Source of the DNA: Alphaproteobacteria bacterium
GTDB lineage: Bacteria; Pseudomonadota; Alphaproteobacteria; Geminicoccales; Geminicoccaceae
Length of the DNA stretch: 64,000 bases
Direction of reading: 5' to 3'
Assembly (NCBI GenBank): GCA_026990035.1
Contig: JALSIM010000040.1
Coordinates: forward strand, 235,461 to 299,460
In this document: in pieces, positions 1-8,198 of the stretch
Layout: every line of letters starts with the position of its first letter
Position numbering within the stretch: position 1 is the first letter of the stretch
Position numbers and translations under genes: made by a program
Notes under the pieces: generated by a model
Database searches by the model: none
What the model was told of the DNA's origin: nothing
The model's input: only the letters and a program-made list of their open reading frames with translations

Positions 1-2
1 TC

Positions 3-383
3 CTCGCCGATCTCGGCGAGGAACGGCTCGAGGAGATGTCTCTCGCGGGCGTCGTCGCCCTCTGCGCCGGGATCGTCGAGAACCGCTATCTGGAGATGCT
101 GACCGACAGCCGGGCACGGGCCTCTCTGCGGCGGATCCGGGAGGTCGTCGCCAAGGGCTTTCCCGATCGTGTCGCCGGGGCCCTGCGGGCCGAACTCCGC
201 GAAGCGCTGGAAAAGGCGGCGGCGGAGGAGAGGCAACGGCAGCCGGCGGAAGCCGCGGTCGAGCTGCTGGTGACGGCGGCGGAGCTGGAGAAGGCCCGGG
301 AGGTATCGACCCTGAAGCTGGTCCTGGAGGAGGACGAGGTCGAGCTCGCTCTTCCTCCGTCCGAGGGAGGAGAGGAGGAATGA
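3..383 (+). CDS. hypothetical protein, 5' end outside window
   Basis: The reading frame is open from the first complete codon (base 3) to a TGA at 381-383, so the true start probably lies upstream; the first in-frame ATG is at 36. The visible 126 residues are rich in Glu, Ala, Arg and Leu and look mostly helical, with a Glu-rich C-terminus. I recognise no family. Its stop overlaps the start of the next gene by an ATGA, so the two are translationally coupled and probably act together. Confidence 0.55.
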   Translation, partial: LADLGEERLEEMSLAGVVALCAGIVENRYLEMLTDSRARASLRRIREVVAKGFPDRVAGALRAELREALEKAAAEERQRQPAEAAVELLVTAAELEKAREVSTLKLVLEEDEVELALPPSEGGEEE

Positions 384-679
384 CCGCCGGCGTCCGCATC
401 GCCATGCGCAAACTCACTTACGCCGAGGTCCAGGAGCTGCGCCGGCGGGAGAAGAAGTATCGCCGCAGCCTCCGGAAACGGGGCTACATCACGCGCACCC
501 TGGTCGACGACAGCGGCTGCTTCGCGGTCGTGATGGTGGAGGAGGAGGCCACGGGGCGCAGAGGGGTGCTGCGTCCCGACGGGCAGGTGTGCTGGCTCGA
601 CGAGGTCCGGGGACCGGGGGGCCTGGCCGGAGCGGCGGCCAGCGGCGCCTCCCTCGAACCGCCGGAGGGATCCCGCTGA
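380..679 (+). CDS. small hypothetical protein coupled to the upstream gene
   Basis: A 99-residue protein that starts within the stop of the preceding gene (ATGA). The N-terminal half is strongly basic (clusters of Arg and Lys around residues 20-38); the middle has a short beta-like stretch around a Cys and a Trp; the C-terminus is Gly/Ala-rich. No signal peptide or membrane segment is visible and no family is recognised. The coupling and the GC-rich codon use typical of its neighbours support a real gene. It converges on the fumarylacetoacetase gene, 16 bases away. Confidence 0.5.
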   Translation: MTAGVRIAMRKLTYAEVQELRRREKKYRRSLRKRGYITRTLVDDSGCFAVVMVEEEATGRRGVLRPDGQVCWLDEVRGPGGLAGAAASGASLEPPEGSR

Positions 680-695
680 CCGGCGTCCGGACCTT

Positions 696-1724
696 TCAGC
701 CGGCCGGCGGCCGGTAGCGCTCCACCACCTGGTCGATGGCGCCGAAGATGCTGCGCCCCTCGGCGTCCGGCATCTCGATCCGCACCCGGTCGCCGAAGCG
801 CAGGAAGGGGGTGCGGGCCGCCCCGTGACGGATGGTCTCCACGGTCCGCTGTTCGGCGATGCAGGAGTAGCCTCGACCGCCCTCCGCCACCGGCCGGCCG
901 GGGCCGCCGTCGGGATCGCGGTTGGAGACGGTGCCCGAGCCGATGATCGTCCCCGCCGCGAGGGGCCGGGTCCTCGCCGCATGGGCGATCAGCCGGGGAA
1001 AGGCGAAGGTCATGTCGGTGCCGGCGTCGGGCTCGCCGAAGAGCTCACCGTTGAGCCAGGAACGCAGCGGCCGGTGCAGCTTGCCCTCGCGCCAGGCCGG
1101 GCCGAGCTCGTCGGGGGTCACCGCCACCGGCGAGAAGGCCGAGGAGGGCTTGCTCTGGAAGAAGCCGAAGCCCTTGGCGAGTTCACCCGGAACGAGGCTC
1201 CGCAGGCTGACGTCGTTGACCAGCATCAGGAGCTTCACATGGGGCAGGGCGGCCGCCTCGGCGATACCCATCGGCACATCGTCGGTGATCACCGCGATCT
1301 CGGCCTCGAAATCGATGCCCCATTCCTCGGTGGCGAGGCGGATCGGCTCGCGCGGGCCCAGGAAACTGTCGGAGCCGCCCTGGTACATCAGCGGGTCGGT
1401 CCAGAAGGAGGGCGGCATCTCCGCGCCGCGCGCCTTGCGCACCAGCTCGACGTGATTGACGTAGGCCGAACCGTCCGCCCACTGGTAGGCGCGGGGCAGA
1501 GGGCTGGCACAGGCTTCCGCATCGAAGGGGAACTCCCCGTCCAGCGGACCCGCCTCGAGCCGCTCGGCGACCGCCCGGAGGCGGGGCTCGGTCTCCGCCC
1601 AGGCGTCGAGGGCCTGCTGCAGGGTTCGGGCGATCTCCGGCACCGCCACCGCACGCGAGAGATCGCGGGAGACCAGGATCAGGGTCCCGTCCCGGCCCCC
1701 CTTCCGGAGGCTCGCGAGTTTCAT
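696..1724 (-). CDS. fahA: fumarylacetoacetate hydrolase family protein (fumarylacetoacetase)
   Basis: This 342-residue protein should hydrolyse 4-fumarylacetoacetate to fumarate and acetoacetate, the last step of tyrosine/homogentisate breakdown in the cytoplasm. Metal-ligand residues of the FAH fold are visible as the E-x-E pair at 140/142, D171 in LVNDVSLR, and a conserved Lys/Gly stretch KGFGFFQSK near 184-192. The gene lies 6 bases downstream of hmgA on the same strand, so the two form one operon. The upstream steps (HPD) and maleylacetoacetate isomerase are not in the window. Family assignment is secure; the exact substrate is inferred from context. Confidence 0.9.
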   Translation of the reverse strand: MKLASLRKGGRDGTLILVSRDLSRAVAVPEIARTLQQALDAWAETEPRLRAVAERLEAGPLDGEFPFDAEACASPLPRAYQWADGSAYVNHVELVRKARGAEMPPSFWTDPLMYQGGSDSFLGPREPIRLATEEWGIDFEAEIAVITDDVPMGIAEAAALPHVKLLMLVNDVSLRSLVPGELAKGFGFFQSKPSSAFSPVAVTPDELGPAWREGKLHRPLRSWLNGELFGEPDAGTDMTFAFPRLIAHAARTRPLAAGTIIGSGTVSNRDPDGGPGRPVAEGGRGYSCIAEQRTVETIRHGAARTPFLRFGDRVRIEMPDAEGRSIFGAIDQVVERYRPPAG

Positions 1725-1730
1725 GGCCTT

Positions 1731-2867
1731 TCAGGCACCCTTCCAGCTGTCCTTGTAGCCCTCGAACTCCACCCCTTCCGGCAGTTCGCCGACCTCCAGC
1801 GGATCGCGGGTATCGACCATCACCGCATATTCGTCGGTCATCGCCTTGGGCTGCTCCCAGGCCCGGGTCAGGGCCTTGGGATGCGGCCCGTGGGTGAAGC
1901 CGCAGGGATGGAAGGTCACCATGCCCGGCTCGATATTGTCGCGCGAGAAGAAGTCGCCGGCATGGTAGAAGATGACTTCGTCGTAGTCGTCGTTGTTGTG
2001 GTAGAAGGGCACCTTGAGCGCGTCGGGGTCGGTCTCGAACGGCCGCGGGCAGAAGGTGCAGATCACGAACCGGTTGGCGACCCAGGTGATGTGCGCCGAC
2101 GGCGGCAGATGGTAGCGATGGCTCATCAGCGGCCGGATGTCCCGGACATTGAGCTTCACCGGCGCGAGATCGCCCTTCCAGCCGACCGCGTCCAGCGGAT
2201 TGAAGGGATATGTCACCGTCGAGATCCGATCCTGGCGCTTGATCCGCACCCGCCAGGTGCCGCCCGGTCCCATCTCCTCGTACTGGGCCTCGAAGGCGCC
2301 GTCGATGTGCGGGGTCTCGAGGACCGCCGGATCGAAGATCGCGTGCTGGCCGACGATCCCCTTGTCCGGCAGCATGTAGCTGGAGTTGGTCGCCTCGATC
2401 AGCAGGGCGGTGACCGGCTCGGTGCATTCGAGCCGCCACATGGTGCTGCGCGGAAGGATCACGTAATCGCCCTGTTCGACCGGCAGATGGCCGTAATCGC
2501 AGAACAGAGCCCCCTTGCCGCGATGGATGAAAAGCAGCTCGTCGCCGTCTCCGTTACGAGCCAGATGGTCCATCTTCTCCGGCGCCCGCCAGAACCGCAT
2601 CTTGCAGTGGGCGTTGTGGAGGAAGGTGGTGGCGTCCCAGGGAGAGGGATGGACGGGGCGGATGTGGTTGAGATTGAAGGCCCTCGGACGCAGCGGTCCC
2701 TCCCAGTCGATCCAGCCCGTGGGCGGATGGGTATGGTACATGTGGGTGGCGGGACCGAAGAATCCCTCCTTGCCCATCTCCCGTTCGTATAAACTCCTGT
2801 CGAACGCGGCGTGCGCCTGCCGGGACGCCCGCCCTTCGATTCGCGGAAAATAGATGTACCTGCGCAT
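1731..2867 (-). CDS. hmgA: homogentisate 1,2-dioxygenase
   Basis: A 378-residue cupin-type iron dioxygenase that opens the homogentisate ring to maleylacetoacetate. The C-terminal half carries the likely iron ligands: H290 and E297 in YHNNDDYDE and H326 in HPCGFTHGPHP. It is shorter than the 440-residue eukaryotic type and resembles the short bacterial form starting RYIYFPR. A GAGGAGG ribosome site sits about 7 bases before the ATG. It heads an operon with fahA and is divergent from a MarR regulator, with an 18-bp palindrome in between that is the obvious control site. Confidence 0.85.
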   Translation of the reverse strand: MRRYIYFPRIEGRASRQAHAAFDRSLYEREMGKEGFFGPATHMYHTHPPTGWIDWEGPLRPRAFNLNHIRPVHPSPWDATTFLHNAHCKMRFWRAPEKMDHLARNGDGDELLFIHRGKGALFCDYGHLPVEQGDYVILPRSTMWRLECTEPVTALLIEATNSSYMLPDKGIVGQHAIFDPAVLETPHIDGAFEAQYEEMGPGGTWRVRIKRQDRISTVTYPFNPLDAVGWKGDLAPVKLNVRDIRPLMSHRYHLPPSAHITWVANRFVICTFCPRPFETDPDALKVPFYHNNDDYDEVIFYHAGDFFSRDNIEPGMVTFHPCGFTHGPHPKALTRAWEQPKAMTDEYAVMVDTRDPLEVGELPEGVEFEGYKDSWKGA

Positions 2868-2931
2868 CTCGGCCTCCTCGATTCCCGCTCGGCCCGGCGG
2901 TCGGTTGTCCGGTCGTCGAGGCTCGGAAATT

Positions 2932-2949
2932 TAGTTTCTCATGAAACTA
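2932..2949. promoter_or_regulatory. palindromic operator, probable MarR binding site
   Basis: TAGTTTC (2932-2938), spacer TCAT, GAAACTA (2943-2949): perfect 7-bp arms. It lies between divergent hmgA and marR and covers the upstream ATG at 2941. MarR proteins commonly bind such palindromes; the assignment to this regulator is inferred from position. Confidence 0.65.
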
Positions 2950-2967
2950 CGTCAAGGTGAACGGCTC

Positions 2968-3447
2968 ATGGATACGCGACCGGAGGAGATTTCCTCCGTG
3001 GCGGAACTGGAACTCGGGAGGTTCCTGCCCTACCGCCTGTCGGTGCTGACCAACCGGGTCTCCCGCCTGCTCGCCCGCGAGTACGAGAACCGCTTCGGCA
3101 TCGGCGTCTCGGAATGGCGGGCGATGGCGGTTCTGGGGCGGCAGCCGGCGCTCTCCGCCAGCGAAGTGGCCGAACGGACCAGCATGGACAAGGTACGCGT
3201 CAGCCGCGCGGTCGCGGCGCTGCGGCGCAAGGGACTGGTCGAACGGCGCCGGGACCGGGTCGACCAGCGGGTGACGCGGCTCAGCCTGACGCCCCGCGGG
3301 GGCGAGGTGTATCGCCGGGTGGCGGCCCTCGCTCTCGCCTTCGAGGCCCGTCTCCTGGCCGGCTTCGGGGAGGCCGAACGCCGCCGTCTGTTCGCCTTCC
3401 TGGCGCGGCTCGACCGACGCGTCGAGGAGCTGGAGGAGGAGGGGTGA
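2968..3447 (+). CDS. MarR family transcriptional regulator
   Basis: A 159-residue winged-helix dimeric repressor. The recognition region SASEVAERTSMDKVRVSRAV and the wing RRDRVDQRVTRL are typical of MarR. I place the start at 2968, not at the in-frame ATG 2941, because AAGGTGA (2954-2960) is correctly spaced before 2968 and the 2941 ATG lies inside the palindromic operator. It is divergent from hmgA-fahA and probably controls it, sensing homogentisate or another aromatic acid. Its own stop overlaps the GTG of an oxidoreductase gene (GTGA), so it also heads a second, chemically unrelated operon. Confidence 0.88.
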   Translation: MDTRPEEISSVAELELGRFLPYRLSVLTNRVSRLLAREYENRFGIGVSEWRAMAVLGRQPALSASEVAERTSMDKVRVSRAVAALRRKGLVERRRDRVDQRVTRLSLTPRGGEVYRRVAALALAFEARLLAGFGEAERRRLFAFLARLDRRVEELEEEG

Positions 3448-4493
3448 GCCCCCCCGTCCGCCTGCTCCTGATCGGCTGCGGACGGGTCTGCCGACGCTAC
3501 CATCTGCCGGCACTTCGTCATCTCGGCAAGGCGGAGATCCGCGGTATCGCCGAGCCGGATCCGCGGGCCGCGACGGCGGCGCGGCCCGCCGCGGAGGTCC
3601 CGGTGTTCGCCGATGCGGCGCGCCTGCTCGCGGAGGTGGAGGCCGATGCGGCCCTGATCCTGACCCCGCCCGAAAGCCATGCCGCGCTGGTGGCCGGGGC
3701 GCTCGCCCGGGAGCTCCACGTGTTCGTCGAAAAACCTCTGGCGGACCGCAGCGGGGAGGCGATCCGGCTGGCCTCCCTCGCGGTCGCCCGCGGTCGCATT
3801 CTCCAGGTCGGCTTCAACCGCCGCCTACGGCCCGCCTACCGGGCGCTGCGGCGGGCATTGCGGAAGGCCGGGCCGGGGCCGCATCGGTTCGATCTGCGGC
3901 TGCGGACGCCCGGCGGTCGTTGGGGCCGGGGCGGCCGGGACGAGGAGACCCTCCGCGACGAGTTGCTGTTCGATCTCGGCAGCCATCTCGTCGATCTCGC
4001 CGCCTGGCTCGCGGGAACGCCGATCGCCGAACTGCGGGCCAAGCCGCTGCGCTTGCACCCGCGCGGGCCGGAACTCGACGCCGAGCTCGTGCTGCGGGGC
4101 GGCAGTCGCGCCTACTGCCGGATCGGCTACGGCCGTCGGCAGGAGGAGCGGGTGATCGTCCGCCAGGCGCAGGGGCTGCTGGTCGCCACCCCCTGGACCT
4201 GCCATCGTGGAACCTGGACCGCCCTCACCGGTCTCGGTGACCGGCTGCGCCGGCTGGCCGATCTCGGCGGCGCCCGTCTCGGTCTCGGCCGCAATCTCAC
4301 CCAGCGGACCTTCGACACCCAGCTCGACCTGTTCCTCGAAGGGGTGCGCCGGGGGCGGGCCGATCCCGCCGTCGCCGACGCCGAGGCCGGGGTCGCCGCG
4401 ACCCGGGCCGTCGACGCCTGGCGACGCAGTCTCGCCGCCCACGGTTCCTGGATGCGGATCGAACCTTCGACGGAAGGGACGAGCCGATCATGA
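3444..4493 (+). CDS. Gfo/Idh/MocA family oxidoreductase
   Basis: A 349-residue NAD(P)-dependent dehydrogenase of the type acting on sugars, inositols or sugar nucleotides. The N-terminal Rossmann motif is LLIGCGRVCRRYH; the EKPLAD motif near residue 97 carries the conserved Lys; DLGSHLVDLAAWL near 175 has the catalytic-type His. The GTG start (3444) overlaps the marR stop, and the gene's own stop overlaps the next ATG (ATGA), so it is translationally coupled on both sides. The substrate cannot be read from the sequence; neighbours suggest glycan or glycoconjugate metabolism. Confidence 0.8.
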   Translation: MSPPVRLLLIGCGRVCRRYHLPALRHLGKAEIRGIAEPDPRAATAARPAAEVPVFADAARLLAEVEADAALILTPPESHAALVAGALARELHVFVEKPLADRSGEAIRLASLAVARGRILQVGFNRRLRPAYRALRRALRKAGPGPHRFDLRLRTPGGRWGRGGRDEETLRDELLFDLGSHLVDLAAWLAGTPIAELRAKPLRLHPRGPELDAELVLRGGSRAYCRIGYGRRQEERVIVRQAQGLLVATPWTCHRGTWTALTGLGDRLRRLADLGGARLGLGRNLTQRTFDTQLDLFLEGVRRGRADPAVADAEAGVAATRAVDAWRRSLAAHGSWMRIEPSTEGTSRS

Positions 4494-6052
4494 CCGCGCT
4501 CCTCGCCCTCGGCCTCGACGCCACCGACATCGGCCGCATCGAGCGGCTCCTCGCGGAGGGCCGCATGCCCCGCCTCGCGGAACTCCGGGCGGGCGCCCTG
4601 CACGGGCTTCTGGAAAGCCGGCCCGACGCCTTCGTCAACATGGTCTGGCCGACCCTGGTCAGCGGCCTGCAGGCCGGCGATCACGGCTGGCATTCGGCGA
4701 AGATGTGGCGGCCCGAGCGGATGCGCCTCGAATACGGCGATCCCGCCCGGCTGCCGCTGTCGCCCTTCTGGTCGGCGCTCGAGGAAGCCGGCGCCCGTCT
4801 CGCCCTCCTCGACGTCCCCTTCGCCCCGCCACCTTCCCCGGCTTTCCAGGGGATCGCCCTGAGCGGCTGGCAGACCCACGACGAGGCCCTGGCCGCGAGC
4901 CGCCCCGCCGATCTGCGGCGCCGCCTCCGGCGTCGCCACGGCCGGCCGGCGCTGGGACCGGAGATCTTCGGGCCGCAGACCCCGGCGAGCCTGGAGCGGC
5001 TGCACCGGCAGGCGCTGCACGCGACCCGCCAGTTCGCCGACATCGTCCGCGAGCTCCTCGCGGACGGACCGTTCGACCTGTTCCTCGCGGTCTTCGGCGC
5101 CGCCCACCGCGCCGGGCACTATCTCTGGGATCTGTCGCAGATCGACGCTCGCGGTCTCACCGCCGAGCGGCGGCGGGCCCTGGAGGGGGCGCTGGACGAG
5201 ATCTACGTCGCCCTCGATGCGGCGATCGGCCGGGTACTGGATGCGGCTGGCGGCCGGTTCGATCGCATCCTCCTGTTCGCCGCCCACGGCATGGGGCCGA
5301 GCGACGGCTGGCTCCACATGCTGGATGCGATGCTGGCCCGTATCCAGGGTGCGCCCCCGTCCGGCGCGAATGGCCGCGGTCTGCTCTACCGGCTGAAGAA
5401 GCGGCTGCCCTGGAATCTGGTGCGGGAGGTCACCATCCGCCTGCCGGCGAGCGCGAACCGCGCCCTCGTCCCCCTGTGGTCGCGGCGCATGCACGACTGG
5501 AGCCGGACCCGGGTGTTCACCGTGCCCTTCGACGTGCACGGCTTCCTCCGCGTCAATCTCCGCGGTCGCGAGCGGGACGGCATCGTCGAGCCGGGGGCGG
5601 CGTACGAGGATCTCTGCGGAGAACTGCGCGAGGCCCTGGAAGGTTTCATCGACATCGCCGGCGGCCGGCCGGTGAGCGCCGGGGTGGTGCGGAGCCGCGA
5701 TCTGTTCCCGGAGGGGCGGCGGACCGGCCTGCTGCCCGATCTGGTGGTGCGGATCGGTGAGCCGCTCCGCGGTTCGCCGGGCCTCGTCTCACCGCGGTTC
5801 GGCGAGCTCCGCTTCCCGGCCCCGGGCCGCTTCCCCTCGGGGCGTTCCGGCAACCATCATCCGCGTGGCTGGTACCTGCTGGCCGGCGCCGGCACCGGCG
5901 GACGCCGGGACGGGGTGGTCGTCGATTTCGCGCCGACGGTGCTGGCCATCCTCGGCGTCGTACCTCCACCGCGCATGCGCGGGCGGCCGCTCCATCTGCA
6001 GGAGAGCGGGCACCCGGCGGGCGGCAGGCGCATCCGGTGGCGCGAACCGTGA
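4490..6052 (+). CDS. type I phosphodiesterase / alkaline-phosphatase-fold protein
   Basis: A 520-residue protein of the nucleotide pyrophosphatase/phosphodiesterase superfamily, which cleaves phosphodiesters or phosphomonoesters with a metal-activated Thr or Ser. The visible core is D10 in GLDATD, a candidate nucleophile T55 in WPTLVSG, the histidine-rich segment HRAGHYLWD near 206-214, and FAAHGMG near 263-269. The last motif usually reads DHG; here Asp is Ala, so one metal ligand may be missing or replaced. There is no signal peptide, so a cytoplasmic site is likely. It is coupled to the Gfo/Idh gene by an ATGA overlap. Confidence 0.75.
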   Translation: MTALLALGLDATDIGRIERLLAEGRMPRLAELRAGALHGLLESRPDAFVNMVWPTLVSGLQAGDHGWHSAKMWRPERMRLEYGDPARLPLSPFWSALEEAGARLALLDVPFAPPPSPAFQGIALSGWQTHDEALAASRPADLRRRLRRRHGRPALGPEIFGPQTPASLERLHRQALHATRQFADIVRELLADGPFDLFLAVFGAAHRAGHYLWDLSQIDARGLTAERRRALEGALDEIYVALDAAIGRVLDAAGGRFDRILLFAAHGMGPSDGWLHMLDAMLARIQGAPPSGANGRGLLYRLKKRLPWNLVREVTIRLPASANRALVPLWSRRMHDWSRTRVFTVPFDVHGFLRVNLRGRERDGIVEPGAAYEDLCGELREALEGFIDIAGGRPVSAGVVRSRDLFPEGRRTGLLPDLVVRIGEPLRGSPGLVSPRFGELRFPAPGRFPSGRSGNHHPRGWYLLAGAGTGGRRDGVVVDFAPTVLAILGVVPPPRMRGRPLHLQESGHPAGGRRIRWREP

Positions 6053-6097
6053 CGGGACGGGACGACAACCGGCCCGGGAGCGGCTAGCCTGGATGCC

Positions 6098-6131
6098 GAC
6101 GCCGGTGGAATAGCGGGCCGTCGCCGGCGTC
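6098..6131. repeat. inverted repeat between phosphodiesterase and glycosyltransferase genes
   Basis: GACGCCGG (6098-6105) and CCGGCGTC (6124-6131) form a perfect 8-bp stem with an 18-base loop. No T-run follows, so it is not a convincing terminator. It may be an intercistronic stem-loop; function unknown. Confidence 0.3.
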
Positions 6132-6220
6132 TGCAGACGGAGAACATGCGCCGAGATGGCTACTACGTGCTTCGCCCTCACTATGCCATGCGCCGGCGAA
6201 AAGCTGGGAACGAATGCCCG

Positions 6221-7354
6221 ATGAGCGAGCTAAGCGCCGCCGACCGCCTGCCGGTCACGCTCTGCATCGTCAACTACAACGGAGCCCGCTATCTGCCGGC
6301 GACCCTCGACGCGGTGCGGGCGATGCGCCCGCGGCCGACGGAGGTTCTGCTCGTGGACAACGCCTCCACCGACGGCAGCCTGGCCCTGGTCCGCCGCCAT
6401 TATCCCGAGGTGCGCATCGTCCGCCGCGCCACCAACGACGGTCCCGGAGCGGCGCGCAACAGCGGTGTCGGCGCCGCCCTGTGCGATCGCATCTTCTTCA
6501 TCGACAACGATGTCGCGCCCGATCCCGACTGTCTGCCGGCGCTGCTGCGGGTGCTGGACGCCGATCCGCGGGCGGTCTGCGTGATGCCGCGGATGGTCCA
6601 CGCCGATCCCCCCGACCGCGTCCAGTTCGACGGGGTGAGCGCCCATCTGCTGGGCATGAACGTGCTCCTCAACCAGGAACGTGCGCATTCGGAACTGCGC
6701 ACCACCACCCGGCAGATGGCCTCGATGGTCAGCGCCGCCTTCCTGTTCGACCGCCGCCGCTGGGGCGCCGAACCGCCGTTCGACGACGGCCTCTTCCTCT
6801 ATCTCGAAGACCACGAATTCGGCCTCCGGGCGCGGCTTCTCGGCCACCGCATCTACGCCACTCCGGAGGCGGTCTGTCGGCATCGCGAGGGCACGCCGGA
6901 AGTCTCCATCCGGGCCACCGGAGGCTACACCCCGACCCGGATCACCGAGACCATCCTCAATCGCTGGCAGATCCTGATCAAGCTCTACCGGCCGCGCACC
7001 TTCCTCCTCTATCTGCCCTCCTTCCTCCTGTTCGAGGCGATGCAGTTGGGCGGCGCCCTGGCCCGCGGCTGGCTGCCCCACTACTGGCGGGCGCTGCGTC
7101 TGCTGCTGGGCCGGGGGCGGCAACTCCTGGCCCGCCGCCGGGACTTTCAGGCGCGGCGTCGATGTGACGAGCTGGCGGTGGTGACGATCGCACCGCTGCC
7201 CTTCAATCCGGCTCTCGCCAGAAGCGGGATGGATCGGATCGCCCAGCGCCTGCTCGCGGGATTGCTGGACATCAACCGGCGGGTCGCCGGGCGGCTGCAG
7301 CCGCCCGGACCGCCGCTGCCGGCCCGTCGGGCCGAACGTCCGAGCGGCAACTGA
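6221..7354 (+). CDS. glycosyltransferase family 2
   Basis: A 377-residue GT2 enzyme that transfers a sugar from a nucleotide-sugar. The N-terminus begins with the family pattern VTLCIVNYNGARYL; VDNASTDGS follows, and FFIDNDV supplies the acidic metal-binding segment. Around residues 250-300 there is a hydrophobic stretch near FLLYLPSFLLFEAM that may attach the protein to the membrane. The frame is open from 6146, but ATG 6221 begins the family-typical N-terminus. The 168-base gap to the phosphodiesterase leaves open whether it shares that operon. Donor and acceptor are unknown. Confidence 0.8.
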   Translation: MSELSAADRLPVTLCIVNYNGARYLPATLDAVRAMRPRPTEVLLVDNASTDGSLALVRRHYPEVRIVRRATNDGPGAARNSGVGAALCDRIFFIDNDVAPDPDCLPALLRVLDADPRAVCVMPRMVHADPPDRVQFDGVSAHLLGMNVLLNQERAHSELRTTTRQMASMVSAAFLFDRRRWGAEPPFDDGLFLYLEDHEFGLRARLLGHRIYATPEAVCRHREGTPEVSIRATGGYTPTRITETILNRWQILIKLYRPRTFLLYLPSFLLFEAMQLGGALARGWLPHYWRALRLLLGRGRQLLARRRDFQARRRCDELAVVTIAPLPFNPALARSGMDRIAQRLLAGLLDINRRVAGRLQPPGPPLPARRAERPSGN

Positions 7355-7370
7355 GGGACTTCGGGGAACG

Positions 7371-8090
7371 GTGCGCTGGGCGCTGGTGACCGGAGCGGCA
7401 CGGGGCATCGGCCGCGCCGTCGCCCGTCGTCTGCTGGTGGACGGTTGGGCGGTCTGGGCGGTCGATCGTGACGGCGAGGCCCTGGCCCGGACCGGAGCCG
7501 AGCTCGCCGCCGACGGGTCGGTGATCACGGAGGTCGCCGATCTGGCGGAGCCGGCGGCGATCGCCGCCCTGGCCGCCCGGCTGCGGTCCCGGGCCGGGCG
7601 TCTGGGGGCTCTCGTCAACAACGCCGGAATCAACATCCGCAAGCCCCTCGAGGAGCTCGAGCGGGCGGAATGGGAGCGGGTGCTGGCGGTCAATCTCAGC
7701 GCTCCCTTCCTGCTCGTCCGGGCGCTCGTGGGCGAGCTTCGCGCCGGCCGCGGAGCGGTCGTGAACATCGCCTCCACCCGTGCCCACATGTCGGAGCGCG
7801 ACACCGAGGCCTATGCCGCGAGCAAGGGCGGGCTCCTGGCTCTCACCCACGCCCTCGCGGTGAGCCTCGGCCCCGAGATACGGGTCAACTGCATCAGCCC
7901 CGGCTGGATCCATACCCGGGGGGCGGAGCCGGAACCGGCGGATCATGCCCAGCATCCGGCAGGCCGTGTCGGAATGCCGGAAGACGTGGCCGAACTCGTC
8001 GCCTATCTGGTCGGACCGCGGGCGGGCTTCGTCACCGGTGCGGAATTCGTCGTCGACGGCGGCATGACCCGCAAGATGATCTATCTCTGA
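7371..8090 (+). CDS. short-chain dehydrogenase/reductase (SDR)
   Basis: A 239-residue classical SDR. The cofactor motif TGAARGIG is at residues 7-14, NNAG at 83-86, and the catalytic set is S135, Y148 and K152. The GTG start is preceded by GGGGA at a suitable distance and lies 16 bases after the glycosyltransferase stop, so co-transcription is likely. C-terminal DGGMT is typical of the FabG-like group. The substrate is not identifiable: it could belong to the glycan cluster on its left or to the choline cluster on its right. Confidence 0.8.
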   Translation: MRWALVTGAARGIGRAVARRLLVDGWAVWAVDRDGEALARTGAELAADGSVITEVADLAEPAAIAALAARLRSRAGRLGALVNNAGINIRKPLEELERAEWERVLAVNLSAPFLLVRALVGELRAGRGAVVNIASTRAHMSERDTEAYAASKGGLLALTHALAVSLGPEIRVNCISPGWIHTRGAEPEPADHAQHPAGRVGMPEDVAELVAYLVGPRAGFVTGAEFVVDGGMTRKMIYL

Positions 8091-8198
8091 GCCGATCCCC
8101 GCGCCGGACGCTTGCGGCCCGACCGCGACTGTGCTGCTTTCGCAGCCAATCGGCACGGCCGGAAAAGATCGACAACCGAGACAGGGAGACACCGAACG

